A DNA stretch of 35,412 nucleotides from Gammaproteobacteria bacterium (GTDB lineage: Bacteria; Pseudomonadota; Gammaproteobacteria; Steroidobacterales; Steroidobacteraceae), in NCBI GenBank assembly GCA_027317845.1, contig DAHVQK010000149.1:1-35412 (forward strand). Direction: 5' to 3'. Below, one piece after another: positions 1 to 8,629 of the stretch. The position numbers and the translations under genes are program-made. The notes under the pieces were generated by a model that searched no databases, was not told where the DNA came from, and was given only the letters and a program-made list of their open reading frames with translations. Numbering within the stretch: position 1 is the stretch's first letter; the number at the start of each line of letters is the position of its first letter.

Positions 1-1
1 C

Positions 2-970
2 GGCGTTCCGCCCATGATCCGTGTCGACGGCGACATGAAGCGGATCAATATGCCGCCGCTTGCGCACAAGGAGGTGCACAGCATGGTGTATGACATCATG
101 AACGACAAGCAGCGCAAGGCCTTCGAGGAGTTCTTCGAGACCGATTTCTCGTTCGAGATCCCGAAGCTCGCGCGCTTTCGCGTCAATGCGTTCAACCAGA
201 ACCGCGGCGCGGGGGCGGTATTTCGCAACATTCCCTCGCTCATCCAGTCCCTTGATGACCTGCACGCTCCGAAGATCTTCCGCGATCTGTGCATGCTGCC
301 GCGCGGCCTGGTGCTGGTGACAGGGCCGACCGGCTCGGGCAAATCGACCACGCTAGCCGCGATGGTCAACCACTGCAACGACAACCGGCCGGATCACATC
401 ATCACCATCGAGGATCCGATCGAGTTCGTGCACGAGTCCAAGCGCTGCCTGGTGAACCAGCGGGAAGTCCACCGCGACACGCTCGGCTTCAGCGAGGCGC
501 TGCGCTCTGCGCTGCGCGAGGATCCGGATGTCGTCCTGGTCGGCGAGATGCGCGATCTCGAGACCATACGCCTGGCATTGACCGCCGCGGAGATCGGCCA
601 TCTGGTGTTCGGCACCCTGCACACCAGCTCCGCCGCCAAGACCATCGATCGCGTCGTCGATGTGTTTCCCGCGGCGGAGAAAGAGATGGTGCGCTCGATG
701 CTCTCCGAGTCGCTGCGCGCGGTGATATCGCAGACGCTGCTCAAGCGCATCGGCGGCGGCAGGGTCGCCGCCCACGAAATCATGATCGGCACACCCGCGA
801 TCCGCAATCTGATCCGTGAGGGCAAGATCGCCCAGATGTACTCCTCCATCCAGACCGGTCAGGCGAGCGGCATGCAGACACTCGACCAATGTCTGCAGGA
901 CCTGCTCTCCAAGGGTCTGGTGAGCAAGGAGGAGGCGCGCTTCAAGGCCCAGAACAAGGATGCCCTGTGA
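2..970 (+). CDS. pilT: Type IV pilus retraction ATPase PilT (5' end cut by window)
   Basis: Hexameric cytoplasmic ATPase that powers pilus depolymerisation and twitching. The reading frame is open from base 2 and the first residues (GVPPM, then IRVDGD) match PilT shortly after its normal N-terminus, so roughly 25 codons lie outside the window; the internal ATG at 14 is not the real start. Visible motifs: Walker A GPTGSGKST at 323-349, Asp box TIEDPIEF, Walker B VVLVGEMRDLET, His box HLVFGTLHT, and near the C-terminus the AIRNLIRE motif that is diagnostic for PilT and needed for retraction. Followed by pilU after a 192-nt gap that contains a GC-rich hairpin (1107-1125) without a T-tract. Identity is very secure. 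Confidence 0.97.
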   Translation, partial: GVPPMIRVDGDMKRINMPPLAHKEVHSMVYDIMNDKQRKAFEEFFETDFSFEIPKLARFRVNAFNQNRGAGAVFRNIPSLIQSLDDLHAPKIFRDLCMLPRGLVLVTGPTGSGKSTTLAAMVNHCNDNRPDHIITIEDPIEFVHESKRCLVNQREVHRDTLGFSEALRSALREDPDVVLVGEMRDLETIRLALTAAEIGHLVFGTLHTSSAAKTIDRVVDVFPAAEKEMVRSMLSESLRAVISQTLLKRIGGGRVAAHEIMIGTPAIRNLIREGKIAQMYSSIQTGQASGMQTLDQCLQDLLSKGLVSKEEARFKAQNKDAL

Positions 971-1150
971 TGCGCCGTGTGCAGGGTCCACAGGGGTTCG
1001 CTGCGCGGACAGATCGTCGGGAGAGATTTGCGACGCCGAGCGCGAGAGCGATCGGCGGCCCCGCGGGGACGAGGATCAGGGCGGGCGGGGTAGCCCCGAT
1101 CATCAGGCGGCGCGAAGCGCGCCGCGAAGAGCCCCTCGGACGGCAGGCTT

Positions 1151-1158
1151 GGAGGTGA
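1151..1158 (+). promoter_or_regulatory. Strong Shine-Dalgarno of pilU
   Basis: GGAGGTGA, fully complementary to the 16S rRNA 3' end, sits 4 nt ahead of the ATG at 1163. It fixes the pilU start and suggests pilU is translated independently of pilT, in contrast to the coupled gene that follows. Confidence 0.8.
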
Positions 1159-1162
1159 ACTC

Positions 1163-2314
1163 ATGGACCGCGACCAAGCCATCAAGCTGATTCACGACCT
1201 GCTCAAGCGGATGGTCGAGAAGAAGGCGTCCGATCTGTTTCTCACCGCCGGCTTCCCGCCCGCCCTCAAGATCGACGGTGACGTACGGCCGCAGAGCGAG
1301 CGGGCGCTCACCGGCGAGCAGGCCGGCACACTGGTGCGCTCGCTGATGAACGACCGCCAGTCGCGTGAGTTCGATGCGACCAAGGAGTGCAACTTCGCGA
1401 TCGCCCCGCCGGGGATCGGGCGGTTCCGCGTCAGCGCCTTCGTACAGCAGGGAGCCACCGGCTGTGTGATGCGCATGATCAACGCCAAGATCCCGACCTT
1501 CGAGGAGCTCGATCTTCCGCCCATTCTGAGGGAGCTGGCGCTTTCCAAGCGCGGCATGGTGGTGGTCGTCGGAGGCACCGGATCGGGCAAGTCCACCACG
1601 CTCGCCGCCATGGTCGGCTACCGCAACGAGAAGACCCGTGGCCACATCGTCACCATCGAGGACCCGGTGGAGTTCGTGCATCAGCACAAGGGGTGCGTCA
1701 TCACCCACCGCGACATCGGCGTCGACACCGATTCCTGGCACGTCGCGCTCAAGAACGTCCTGCGTCAGGCACCCGACGTCATCTACATCGGCGAGATCCG
1801 CGACCGCGAGACCATGGAGTATGCGGTCCAGTTCGCCGAGACCGGTCACCCGGTGTTCTCGACCCTGCATGCGAACAACGCCAACCAGGCGCTCGATCGC
1901 ATCATCAATTTCTTTCCCGACGAGCGGCGCGAGCAGCTGTTGATGGATCTGTCGCTCAATATCCGCGCGTTCATCTCGCAGCGGCTGGTGCCGCGCGAGA
2001 GCGGCGGCGGCCGGATCGCCGCCACCGAAATCATGCTCAACTCGCCGCTCATCCAGGATCTCATCTTCAAGGGCGAGGTGGTCAAGATCCGCGACGTCAT
2101 GGCGCGCTCGAACCGCCTCGGCATGAAGACCTTCGATCAGGCGCTGTTCGAGCTGTACGAGGCCGGCTTCATCTCCTATGAGGATGCGCTGCGCAACGCC
2201 GATTCGAAGAACGAGCTGCGACTGCGTGTGAAGCTCGAGGGCCGCCGGCAGGCCACGAAGCTCGAGGAGGAGGGCCTGAGCATCGTGGACGAGGAGGAGG
2301 GCAAGTCGCTGTGA
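1163..2314 (+). CDS. pilU: Type IV pilus retraction ATPase PilU
   Basis: PilT paralogue of 383 aa that assists PilT in pilus retraction as an accessory hexameric ATPase. Motifs: Walker A GGTGSGKST at residues 137-145, Asp box TIEDPVEF around 164-171, Walker B IYIGEIRDRET around 207-217, His box ending STLH at 233-236. The N-terminal MVEKKASDLFLTAG stretch and the C-terminal SYEDALRNADSKNELRL stretch match PilU better than PilT, and the PilT-specific AIRNLIRE motif is replaced by PLIQDLIFKGE. Usual family length. Its stop overlaps the GTG start of the next paralogue by 4 nt. Confidence 0.95.
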   Translation: MDRDQAIKLIHDLLKRMVEKKASDLFLTAGFPPALKIDGDVRPQSERALTGEQAGTLVRSLMNDRQSREFDATKECNFAIAPPGIGRFRVSAFVQQGATGCVMRMINAKIPTFEELDLPPILRELALSKRGMVVVVGGTGSGKSTTLAAMVGYRNEKTRGHIVTIEDPVEFVHQHKGCVITHRDIGVDTDSWHVALKNVLRQAPDVIYIGEIRDRETMEYAVQFAETGHPVFSTLHANNANQALDRIINFFPDERREQLLMDLSLNIRAFISQRLVPRESGGGRIAATEIMLNSPLIQDLIFKGEVVKIRDVMARSNRLGMKTFDQALFELYEAGFISYEDALRNADSKNELRLRVKLEGRRQATKLEEEGLSIVDEEEGKSL

Positions 2315-3480
2315 TCGACGCCACCGTCATACAGCCGTCGTCGCCCCCGGAGCCGGAGACCGGGACCGAGAGTACCGGTGATTTCGGGGCGCTCTCCCAG
2401 GGAGCCTCGGGTGCCGCGCCGCACATCAACACGCTGCCGCTGTTCAGGCTGATGGCGGAACGCAAGGCGTCGGATCTCTTTTTCGCCTGCAATGCGCCCA
2501 TCAAGATCAAGATCGAAGGGCAGATCCTGCCGGTCAACAAGCACGTGCTCACGCCGCAGATGGTCCGTCAGACGGCCCTTGCGCTCATGACGCCGGAGCA
2601 GCGTGAGAGCTTCGCACGCGAGCTCGAGCTCGATTTCGCGATCTCCGAGCCCGGTCTCGGCCGCTTTCGCGTCAATGTGTTCATGCAGCGCGGCTACCCG
2701 GCGGTGGTGCTGCGATACATCTCCGCGGAGATGCCGCGGCTCGAATCCCTGGGCGTGCCCGAGGCCGTCGCGGATCTGGCCATGATGAAACGCGGACTGG
2801 TCCTGGTGGTCGGGTCGACGGGCTCCGGCAAGTCGACCACGCTTGCCTCCATGATCAATCTGCGCAACGAGACCGTATCGGACCACATCCTGACCATAGA
2901 GGACCCCATCGAGTTCCTGCATGCCAACAAGCGCTCGATCGTCAATCAGCGCGAGGTGGGACTCGATACCAAGTCCTATTCGCGCGCGCTGCGCGGCGTC
3001 TTGCGTGCGGCGCCGGATGTGATCCTCATTGGGGAGATCCGCGATCGCGAGAGCATGGAGGCGGCCATGCAGCTCGCGGGCACGGGGCATCTGGTGCTCT
3101 CGACACTGCACTCCAACAACTGCGCGCAGGCGCTCGACCGCATCATCAACCTCTTTCCCTCCGAGCAGCATGCGCAGGTCTTCCTCGACCTGTCGCAGTA
3201 CCTGCGCGGCATCCTGGCGCAGCGCCTGGTCAAGAGCAAGGATGGACGGCGGGTGGCGGCGGTCGAGGTGATGCTCAATACGCCACACATCTCGGATCTC
3301 ATCTCCAAGGGCGACATCGTCGGCGTCAAGGAGGCGATCGCCGCCAGTAGTGAACGCGGTATCCGCAGCTTCGATGCGGCGCTGCACGGGCTTTACAAGC
3401 AGGGGCGCGTCGAACTCGCCGACGTGCTCGCGAATGCCGACTCGCGCGCCAACCTCGAGGCGAAAATCAACTTCGGTTAG
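2311..3480 (+). CDS. Third PilT/PilU-family ATPase (PilU-like paralogue)
   Basis: 389-aa ATPase of the PilT/PilU family. Start is GTG at 2311, overlapping the pilU TGA (GTGA), with a purine-rich GAGGAGGAGGG tract about 10 nt upstream, which implies translational coupling to pilU. A Pro/Ser/Glu-rich N-terminal extension of about 38 residues precedes the PAS-like N-domain (ERKASDLFF). Walker A GSTGSGKST at 168-176, Asp box TIEDPIEF, Walker B VILIGEIRDRE at 237-247 and His box HLVLSTLH are all intact, so it should hydrolyse ATP. The C-terminal motif (HISDLISKGDI) and ending (DVLANADSRANLE) resemble PilU. It probably works in pilus retraction; whether it forms separate or mixed hexamers cannot be told from sequence. 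Confidence 0.9.
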   Translation: MIDATVIQPSSPPEPETGTESTGDFGALSQGASGAAPHINTLPLFRLMAERKASDLFFACNAPIKIKIEGQILPVNKHVLTPQMVRQTALALMTPEQRESFARELELDFAISEPGLGRFRVNVFMQRGYPAVVLRYISAEMPRLESLGVPEAVADLAMMKRGLVLVVGSTGSGKSTTLASMINLRNETVSDHILTIEDPIEFLHANKRSIVNQREVGLDTKSYSRALRGVLRAAPDVILIGEIRDRESMEAAMQLAGTGHLVLSTLHSNNCAQALDRIINLFPSEQHAQVFLDLSQYLRGILAQRLVKSKDGRRVAAVEVMLNTPHISDLISKGDIVGVKEAIAASSERGIRSFDAALHGLYKQGRVELADVLANADSRANLEAKINFG

Positions 3481-3517
3481 TCGGCGCGCCTTGCGGACCC
3501 GGAGCGCGACCGCGGAG

Positions 3518-4387
3518 TCAGAAGACGCTGAGCGCGTCGAACACCGGCCCGTCCACGCACACTCGCTTCATCGCGTCGCCCTCCGGCGTGCGCACCCGCA
3601 CCGCGCACCCCGCACAACCGCCGACCGCGCACGCCATGAATTCCTCGAGCGACACCTGGCAGGGCACCCCGTAGCGGCGGGCCAGCTGGCTCGCCGCCGC
3701 CAGCATGGGCGTTGGTCCGCAGGCGAACAGTTCCACCTCTGCGAGCTCATGCGCCGTGAGCGAGCTCAGCCACTCCCCGGCGAGCTCGGTGACATAGCCC
3801 TCGAAACATCCCGGAAAACCCGACCGGCTGGCGAGTCGGCTCGCCACCCCCCACTCCTCGATGAGCGGCATGCACGCGATCGTACCCGCCGGAATGCCGG
3901 GCACCACGATGACCGAAGGACGCGCGCGAAACGGGAAGGGGATCTCCGAGCCCATGAGTACGAGGGGCTTCAGGGTGGTGTCGGCGCGCAATCGCTCGGC
4001 CAGGAAAATCATGGGCGGGATGCCGACGCCACCGCCGATCAGCACGGCGCGTGGCCGGTCCGGATGCGCCACGAAGGGCTGCCCGATCGGACCGATGAGG
4101 CTGATCGTCTCGCCGGGCTTGCGCGCCGCCAGGGCGCGCAAGCCCGGGCCCACGATCTTGTAGAGCAGTTCGATCCAGCCCGCCTGTACGTCGGCGCGCA
4201 TGATCGAGAGCGGTCGCCGCATCGCAATCGAGGCGTCGCAGGTCACATGTACGAACTGCCCTGGCTGTGCGTGCGTGGCGCACGCCGGCGCCTCGAGGCG
4301 CAGCACGAACTGCCCGCCCTCATAGGCGGTGTGCCGCAGTATCGCCGCATCTTCCAAGTGCAGCGTGCCGCGCGTCTCACGGCTCAT
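3518..4387 (-). CDS. pyrK: PyrK-type dihydroorotate dehydrogenase electron transfer subunit
   Basis: 289-aa ferredoxin-reductase-like flavoprotein. Residues 57-61 (RRPLS) form the FAD-binding Arg/Ser motif, GGGVGIPP at 118-125 is the nucleotide-binding loop, CGPTPM at 223-228 is the reductase C-terminal motif, and Cys253, Cys258, Cys261 and Cys277 (C-x4-C-x2-C-x15-C) have the PyrK [2Fe-2S] spacing. In class 1B dihydroorotate dehydrogenases, PyrK passes electrons from the PyrD FMN to NAD. Its ATG overlaps the pyrB stop by 4 nt, tying it to pyrimidine synthesis. Most gammaproteobacteria use a quinone-linked class 2 enzyme without PyrK, and no pyrD is in the window, so the partner is unknown. 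It could serve another oxidoreductase. Confidence 0.85.
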   Translation of the reverse strand: MSRETRGTLHLEDAAILRHTAYEGGQFVLRLEAPACATHAQPGQFVHVTCDASIAMRRPLSIMRADVQAGWIELLYKIVGPGLRALAARKPGETISLIGPIGQPFVAHPDRPRAVLIGGGVGIPPMIFLAERLRADTTLKPLVLMGSEIPFPFRARPSVIVVPGIPAGTIACMPLIEEWGVASRLASRSGFPGCFEGYVTELAGEWLSSLTAHELAEVELFACGPTPMLAAASQLARRYGVPCQVSLEEFMACAVGGCAGCAVRVRTPEGDAMKRVCVDGPVFDALSVF

Positions 4388-5340
4388 GCCGCGCCCCGCG
4401 AACCCATCACCTCCGCGAGCACCGCCATGCGCACGGCCACCCCATTGCGCACCTGGTCGCGTATGGCCGAGCTTGGACCATCGGCCACGTCGGAGGCGAT
4501 TTCGATACCACGGTTCATCGGTTGCGGATGCATGACGATGACATTCGGCCGGGCGGTCGCGAGGCGCTCCACCGTGAGCCCGTAACTGGCGAAGTAGCGA
4601 TCGGCATCGAGCAACTCGGCCTGCGCCATGCGCTCTTTCTGAATGCGCAGCATCATGACGACATCCGCGTCCTTCAGACCGCTTTCGAGCGTGGTGTGGC
4701 GTGAGCAGCCGGAGAATTCTCGTGGTTCGGGCATCAAGGCCGGCGGCGCCACGATGCGCAGGTCAGGCACGCCGAGCGCGCTGAACACGTCGTACGCCGA
4801 GCGCGCGACGCGCGAGTGCCGGATGTCGCCTACGATGGCGATGGAGAGATTGTCGAGACGGCCCTTCCGCTGGCGGACCGTGAGCGCATCCAGCAGGCCC
4901 TGAGTCGGGTGCGCGACGTGTGCTTCGCCCGCCGAGAGAATGCTCACATGAGGCGCAACGTTGGCAGCCACGGTGGCCGGCACGCCGGTCTCAGCATCGC
5001 GAATGACCATGACATCCACGTGCAGGGACTGAAGCGTATAGACGGTATCCAACATGCTCTCGCCCTTGACGCGCGAGGACAGCTGCACCTCCAGGTTCAC
5101 GACATCGGCGCCCAGGCGCTTCGCCGCGAGCTCGAACGATACGCGAGTCCGGGTGGAGGGCTCCGTGAACAGGTTGGCGACCGTGCGGCCCGCCAGCAGC
5201 CGGCTGGCCGGCGGTTCCGCGCCGAGCGGTCGAACGTAACTCTGGGCGCGATCGAGCAGCTGCTCGATCATCGCCCGCGGCAGGCCTTCGAGGGTAATCA
5301 AGTGACGGAGCGTTCCGTCGGGGCGCAGTTGATCAATCAC
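4384..5340 (-). CDS. pyrB: Aspartate carbamoyltransferase catalytic subunit
   Basis: Condenses carbamoyl phosphate with aspartate, the committed step of pyrimidine synthesis. 318 aa starting with GTG, 2 nt after the ruvX stop. Carbamoyl-phosphate loop EPSTRTR at 60-66, the mobile loop lysine in VKGES at about 92, HPTQ at 144-147, and the GDIRHSRVARS segment at 171-181. The sequence resembles the Pseudomonas-type enzyme, which assembles with an inactive dihydroorotase-like subunit; no such gene is here, and pyrK occupies that place. The motif usually read as HPGPxNRG is HPQPMNRG here. No pyrR lies upstream and no attenuator is visible in the tight ruvX-pyrB junction. Confidence 0.95.
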   Translation of the reverse strand: MIDQLRPDGTLRHLITLEGLPRAMIEQLLDRAQSYVRPLGAEPPASRLLAGRTVANLFTEPSTRTRVSFELAAKRLGADVVNLEVQLSSRVKGESMLDTVYTLQSLHVDVMVIRDAETGVPATVAANVAPHVSILSAGEAHVAHPTQGLLDALTVRQRKGRLDNLSIAIVGDIRHSRVARSAYDVFSALGVPDLRIVAPPALMPEPREFSGCSRHTTLESGLKDADVVMMLRIQKERMAQAELLDADRYFASYGLTVERLATARPNVIVMHPQPMNRGIEIASDVADGPSSAIRDQVRNGVAVRMAVLAEVMGSRGAA

Positions 5341-5342
5341 GA

Positions 5343-5789
5343 CTACAATTGTTCTCCCATCTCTCCCGACAGCCAGCGCTCGAGGATGACCGCGGCCGCG
5401 GTGCTGTCGACGTCCGCGTGCCGCGTCCGCCGCCGCTCGCCGGCGGCGCGCCGTGCGGTGAGCGCCGCGCTCGCCTCCAAGGAGGAGAAGCGCTCATCCA
5501 CGAGGCTGACGGGAAGAGCGAAACGGCGCTTGAGCTCGTTGGCGAACCGGCGCGCGCTCGGCTGCAACGCCCCGGGTGTGCCGTCCACATTATAAGGGGC
5601 TCCCACCACCAGCCGCGCGGGCTTGAGCGAGAGCACTTCCCGGCCGATCGCCCCCCAATCGGGTCCGGCACGGCCGACGAGCGCGGCCGGCCGAGGTGAG
5701 GCGGTCGCCGTCAGCGTGTCTCCAGCGGCGATGCCAATGCGTTTCAGTCCGAAGTCGAAGGCCAGGACGATCGTTATGGCTTCAGGCAT
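5343..5789 (-). CDS. ruvX: YqgF/RuvX family nuclease (pre-16S rRNA processing, putative Holliday junction resolvase)
   Basis: 148-aa RNase H-fold protein. The N-terminal FDFGLKRIGIA motif carries the first catalytic Asp (residue 12), VGAPYNVDG follows, VDERFSS supplies the conserved Glu, and HADVDSTAAAVILE near the C-terminus supplies the last acidic residues. The E. coli homologue takes part in 16S rRNA 5'-end maturation and was first proposed as a Holliday junction resolvase. The start codon lies 8 nt inside the end of yqgE and the stop is 2 nt from the pyrB start, so the three genes are co-transcribed and probably translationally coupled. Confidence 0.93.
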   Translation of the reverse strand: MPEAITIVLAFDFGLKRIGIAAGDTLTATASPRPAALVGRAGPDWGAIGREVLSLKPARLVVGAPYNVDGTPGALQPSARRFANELKRRFALPVSLVDERFSSLEASAALTARRAAGERRRTRHADVDSTAAAVILERWLSGEMGEQL

Positions 5790-6456
5790 GTCCGGCGGTG
5801 AGGCTTACCTGGCCGACATTCACGCCGAGCAGCCGCCAGGCTCCGCTCCAGCGCTCCTCGAAGGGCAGATCGAAGACCACCCGCGCGTCCACCGGCACCG
5901 ACATCCAGGCGTTTTCCAGGATTTCGCGCTCGAGCTGCCCGGACTCCCAGCCCGCATAGCCCAGCGCAATGAAGGCATCCGCCGGCCCTTCACCGCGCGC
6001 CATGGCGGTGAGCACATCGCGCGAGGTCGTCACTTGGATGGTCTCGGAGACCTTGTGGGTATGATCCCAGCGTCCACCGGGCCTGTGCAGCACGAACCCC
6101 CGGTCGGTGTGCACGGGGCCGCCGCGCAATACGGGCTGCCCGGCAATGATCTCGCTCGCGGGGGTGATCTGCATTTGCGAGAACACGTCCGAGAGACGCA
6201 TGGGCAGCGGCTTGTTGAGCACGATGCCGAGCGCGCCGCGATCCGTGTGCTCGCACACTAGCGCCACGGTCTGAGCGAAGTTCGGATCAGTCAGGGAGGG
6301 CATCGCAATCAGCAGATGATTGGTCAGGCTGCTGAAGGCGGATTCCTCGGGACGAGCGCCGCGGTCCGCCTTGTTCCGACGTCTGCGTGTCTCGCCGTGA
6401 GTGACCTCGGTTTCCGGCTCTGCGCCGGCGCCCGGCTTGCCGCTGCGCTCGCCCAT
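5782..6456 (-). CDS. yqgE: YqgE/AlgH family protein (UPF0301)
   Basis: About 224 aa. The conserved family core begins at NHLLIAMPSLTDPNF and contains the usual blocks CEHTDRGALGIVLNKP, GGPV and ALGYAGWESGQLE. The molecular role is not settled; the Pseudomonas homologue was named AlgH for an effect on alginate. The start chosen, ATG at 6456, gives a basic, hydrophilic N-terminal extension of about 35 residues compared with the usual family start, and the upstream frame stays open into tonB, so the true start is uncertain. Its position between tonB and ruvX is the order found in Pseudomonas. Confidence 0.88.
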   Translation of the reverse strand: MGERSGKPGAGAEPETEVTHGETRRRRNKADRGARPEESAFSSLTNHLLIAMPSLTDPNFAQTVALVCEHTDRGALGIVLNKPLPMRLSDVFSQMQITPASEIIAGQPVLRGGPVHTDRGFVLHRPGGRWDHTHKVSETIQVTTSRDVLTAMARGEGPADAFIALGYAGWESGQLEREILENAWMSVPVDARVVFDLPFEERWSGAWRLLGVNVGQVSLTAGHA

Positions 6457-6487
6457 GCGCCAAGTATGGGGATGGAGGGCGTGCGGC

Positions 6488-7366
6488 TCAAGGCATCGTG
6501 ACCGCACCCTGAACGCGGCCGCCGACGAACTGCCACTCATATGTGAAACGCAGCACCGAGTACCGGTGCGCGAGAGCCGGGGGGAAGGGGTCGAAGGGGC
6601 TGGCCAGCCTGAGGATGGCGAGCGCCGCCTGATCGAGGGCGGGATCGCCGCTCGAACGGCGGATGACCGCCCGGGCGAGCGTGCCATCGGCGGCGATCGC
6701 CACCTCGATCACGGGGGCGGCGTGCGGACCCGCATCGCGGGCCGCGATTGGGAAATTCAGCGTGCCGATGCGCTCGACCTTGCGGCGCCAAGCCACCAGG
6801 TATGGCGCGACGATGGCCGAGCGCGTGTCCGGGCTCACCCACAGAGCGCGCTTCGGTCCGTTCAGCCGCAGCGGACCACTCCCGCCGCCTCCGGGTGCGG
6901 CCCCAGCCGCCATTGCGCCGAGCCCGGCCTCGCTCGCCTGCGTCTCGGCGGGAAGGTATGAGACTTCGGTCCTCCAGCTCCAGCCGCGCGTGGTGAGCAC
7001 GGGCTCGGCCGTGTGATGCGCCGGGGCGCCACCGGGGGGCGGGGTGGCTGCCGCGCCGGTGGTGTTCCAGGGTGCTCCGGGACGCGCGGCGTGAATGCGC
7101 GGCGTCACAGCCTTGCGCGCGTTGCCCGAGCCGAGCTGGGTGCGTTGCGCGAGGTAGGCGGCCGTGTCATTGCGGGGCGCGCCCGGCAGCCGGGTGGACA
7201 CCAGCAGCACCTTCAGCCCCGCAGCGCCAGGGCCCCCGGCGAGCGGGGAGTCGAACGTCACGCCGAGGATGAGCAGGCCGTGCAGCGCGGCGGCGAGAAA
7301 CAGCATGACGAACAGGCGATCCCGGGGGGCGCGCTCGGCCCGCAGGGCGGCGGCACTCGGGCTCAT
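6488..7366 (-). CDS. tonB: TonB-family energy transducer
   Basis: 292 aa. A short cytoplasmic N-terminus is followed by one membrane anchor at about residues 17-37, a Gly/Pro/Ala-rich periplasmic spanning region, and a C-terminal TonB domain (about 190-285) with the typical beta strand VIEVAIAADGTLARAVI and the helix DQAALAILRLASPFDPFP. It couples the inner-membrane proton gradient to an outer-membrane receptor; no exbB, exbD or receptor is in the window. ATG at 7366 overlaps the gshB TGA by 4 nt, which selects this start over upstream in-frame codons. The orthologue next to gshB in P. aeruginosa (tonB3) is linked to twitching, fitting the neighbouring pil genes. Confidence 0.85.
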   Translation of the reverse strand: MSPSAAALRAERAPRDRLFVMLFLAAALHGLLILGVTFDSPLAGGPGAAGLKVLLVSTRLPGAPRNDTAAYLAQRTQLGSGNARKAVTPRIHAARPGAPWNTTGAAATPPPGGAPAHHTAEPVLTTRGWSWRTEVSYLPAETQASEAGLGAMAAGAAPGGGGSGPLRLNGPKRALWVSPDTRSAIVAPYLVAWRRKVERIGTLNFPIAARDAGPHAAPVIEVAIAADGTLARAVIRRSSGDPALDQAALAILRLASPFDPFPPALAHRYSVLRFTYEWQFVGGRVQGAVTMP

Positions 7367-8355
7367 GGCGGCTGGGAGGTGGCCCTGGGGTCCGCCTCGC
7401 GGGCCGAGGCGAGCCGGCGGCCGATGGCATCGAGCAGCCGGCCGGCGATATCGATGGGAAACCGCTTCTCGATCTCGCGGATGCCGGTCGGGCTGGTGAC
7501 GTTGATTTCGGTGACGTAGCTGCCGATCACATCGAGCCCCACGAACAGCATGCCCTGCGCGGCGAGGGCGGGTCCGATTTGCCCGGCAAGCCATCGCTCG
7601 CGCTCCTCGATCGGACGCACCACGGCCCGGGCACCGGCGGCGAGATTCCCGCGGTTGTCATGCGGCAGCGGGATGCGGGAGAGCACGTAGGGCAGCGGTT
7701 CCCCATCGATGAGCAACACCCGGGTATCGCCGCCCTCGACGATCTGCGGGAGGTACTGCTGGACGATGGCGAAGCGCTGGCCGTAATCGGTGAGCGTCTC
7801 GAAACCCACGGACATGTTCTTGTCCTGCCGCTCGAGGACGAAAATCGAGCGTCCGCCCATGCCGTGCAGGGGCTTGCACACGATCTTGTCGTGCTTGTGC
7901 AGGAACGCCGCCATATCGTCCATGTCGCGGGTGATGAGCGTCGGGGCGCAGCACTGCGGGAACCAGGCCGTGTAGACCTTCTCGTTCATGTCGCGCAGCC
8001 CCCTGGGCCGGTTGACGACCCATGCGCCCTGCTGCTCGGCCTTCTCGAGGATGTACGTGGTGTAGATGTACTCGGTATCGAACGGCGGGTCCTTCCGCAT
8101 CAGGATGCAATCGAGTTCCCCGAGGCGCATGGGCTGCGGCTCGCCGAGCTCGAACCAGCGCTCGGGGTCGGCTTTGACTGAGAGCGCACGGGCGCGACCC
8201 CAGGCCACCCCGTCGCGCAGCGACAGGTCGCGCTGCTCGAGGTAGACCAGGGACCAGCCGCGCGCCTGCGCGGCGAGCAGCATGGCCAGCGTCGAGTCCT
8301 TGGCGTACTGGATGGCGTCGATCGGATCCATGACCACACCGAGACGGACGGACAT
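7363..8355 (-). CDS. gshB: Glutathione synthetase
   Basis: Joins gamma-glutamylcysteine and glycine with ATP. 330 aa, starting MSVRLGVVMDPID at ATG 8355, where the family begins; the frame remains open further upstream but lacks similarity. An AGGGG element lies about 6 nt ahead. Motifs: substrate-binding MRKDPPFDTEYIY, ATP-grasp core VCKPLHGMGGRSIFVL, GGDTRVLLIDG, and the C-terminal NVTSPTGIREIE that binds ATP and Mg. It is the first gene of the minus-strand operon that runs to pyrK, and is divergent from the pilG operon across a 274-bp spacer. Confidence 0.96.
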   Translation of the reverse strand: MSVRLGVVMDPIDAIQYAKDSTLAMLLAAQARGWSLVYLEQRDLSLRDGVAWGRARALSVKADPERWFELGEPQPMRLGELDCILMRKDPPFDTEYIYTTYILEKAEQQGAWVVNRPRGLRDMNEKVYTAWFPQCCAPTLITRDMDDMAAFLHKHDKIVCKPLHGMGGRSIFVLERQDKNMSVGFETLTDYGQRFAIVQQYLPQIVEGGDTRVLLIDGEPLPYVLSRIPLPHDNRGNLAAGARAVVRPIEERERWLAGQIGPALAAQGMLFVGLDVIGSYVTEINVTSPTGIREIEKRFPIDIAGRLLDAIGRRLASAREADPRATSQPP

Positions 8356-8629
8356 AAGGAGCCCCTGATTGCCCCCGGGCGCACTCGCGACGCAGGTTCC
8401 CGGGGATGATGCCAAAAGCGATGGCGGCTGTCCGGGCGGCGCCGCTTCCCCGAAACGTGAGATGGACCACATGGCGGGGGTCGTGCCGATATGTTAAAAC
8501 AAAACCTGCTCGAGTTCTCGGGACCGAAGCGCCGATGGTGGCGCATCGGACATTGCGTGTACGCTGGCGATTCGGGATCGGCGCCGCCGCGGGCGGCAAC
8601 CCCCCGAGCCCCCTGACGGAAGGAGTTGC
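8356..8629 (+). promoter_or_regulatory. Divergent spacer gshB / pilG
   Basis: This 274-bp region must hold promoters for both the gshB operon (leftward) and the pilG-chpC operon (rightward). An AT-rich patch at about 8490-8507 (TATGTTAAAACAAAACC) stands out in GC-rich surroundings and is the most likely promoter or regulator site, but I could not assign convincing -35/-10 pairs. A good Shine-Dalgarno (GGAAGGAG) lies just before pilG. Confidence 0.4.

Noticed and set aside
1107-1125. GCGGCGCG/CGCGCCGC hairpin between pilT and pilU as a terminator
   Set aside because: No T-tract follows on either strand, and pilU is expected to be transcribed with pilT; at most an RNA-stability element.
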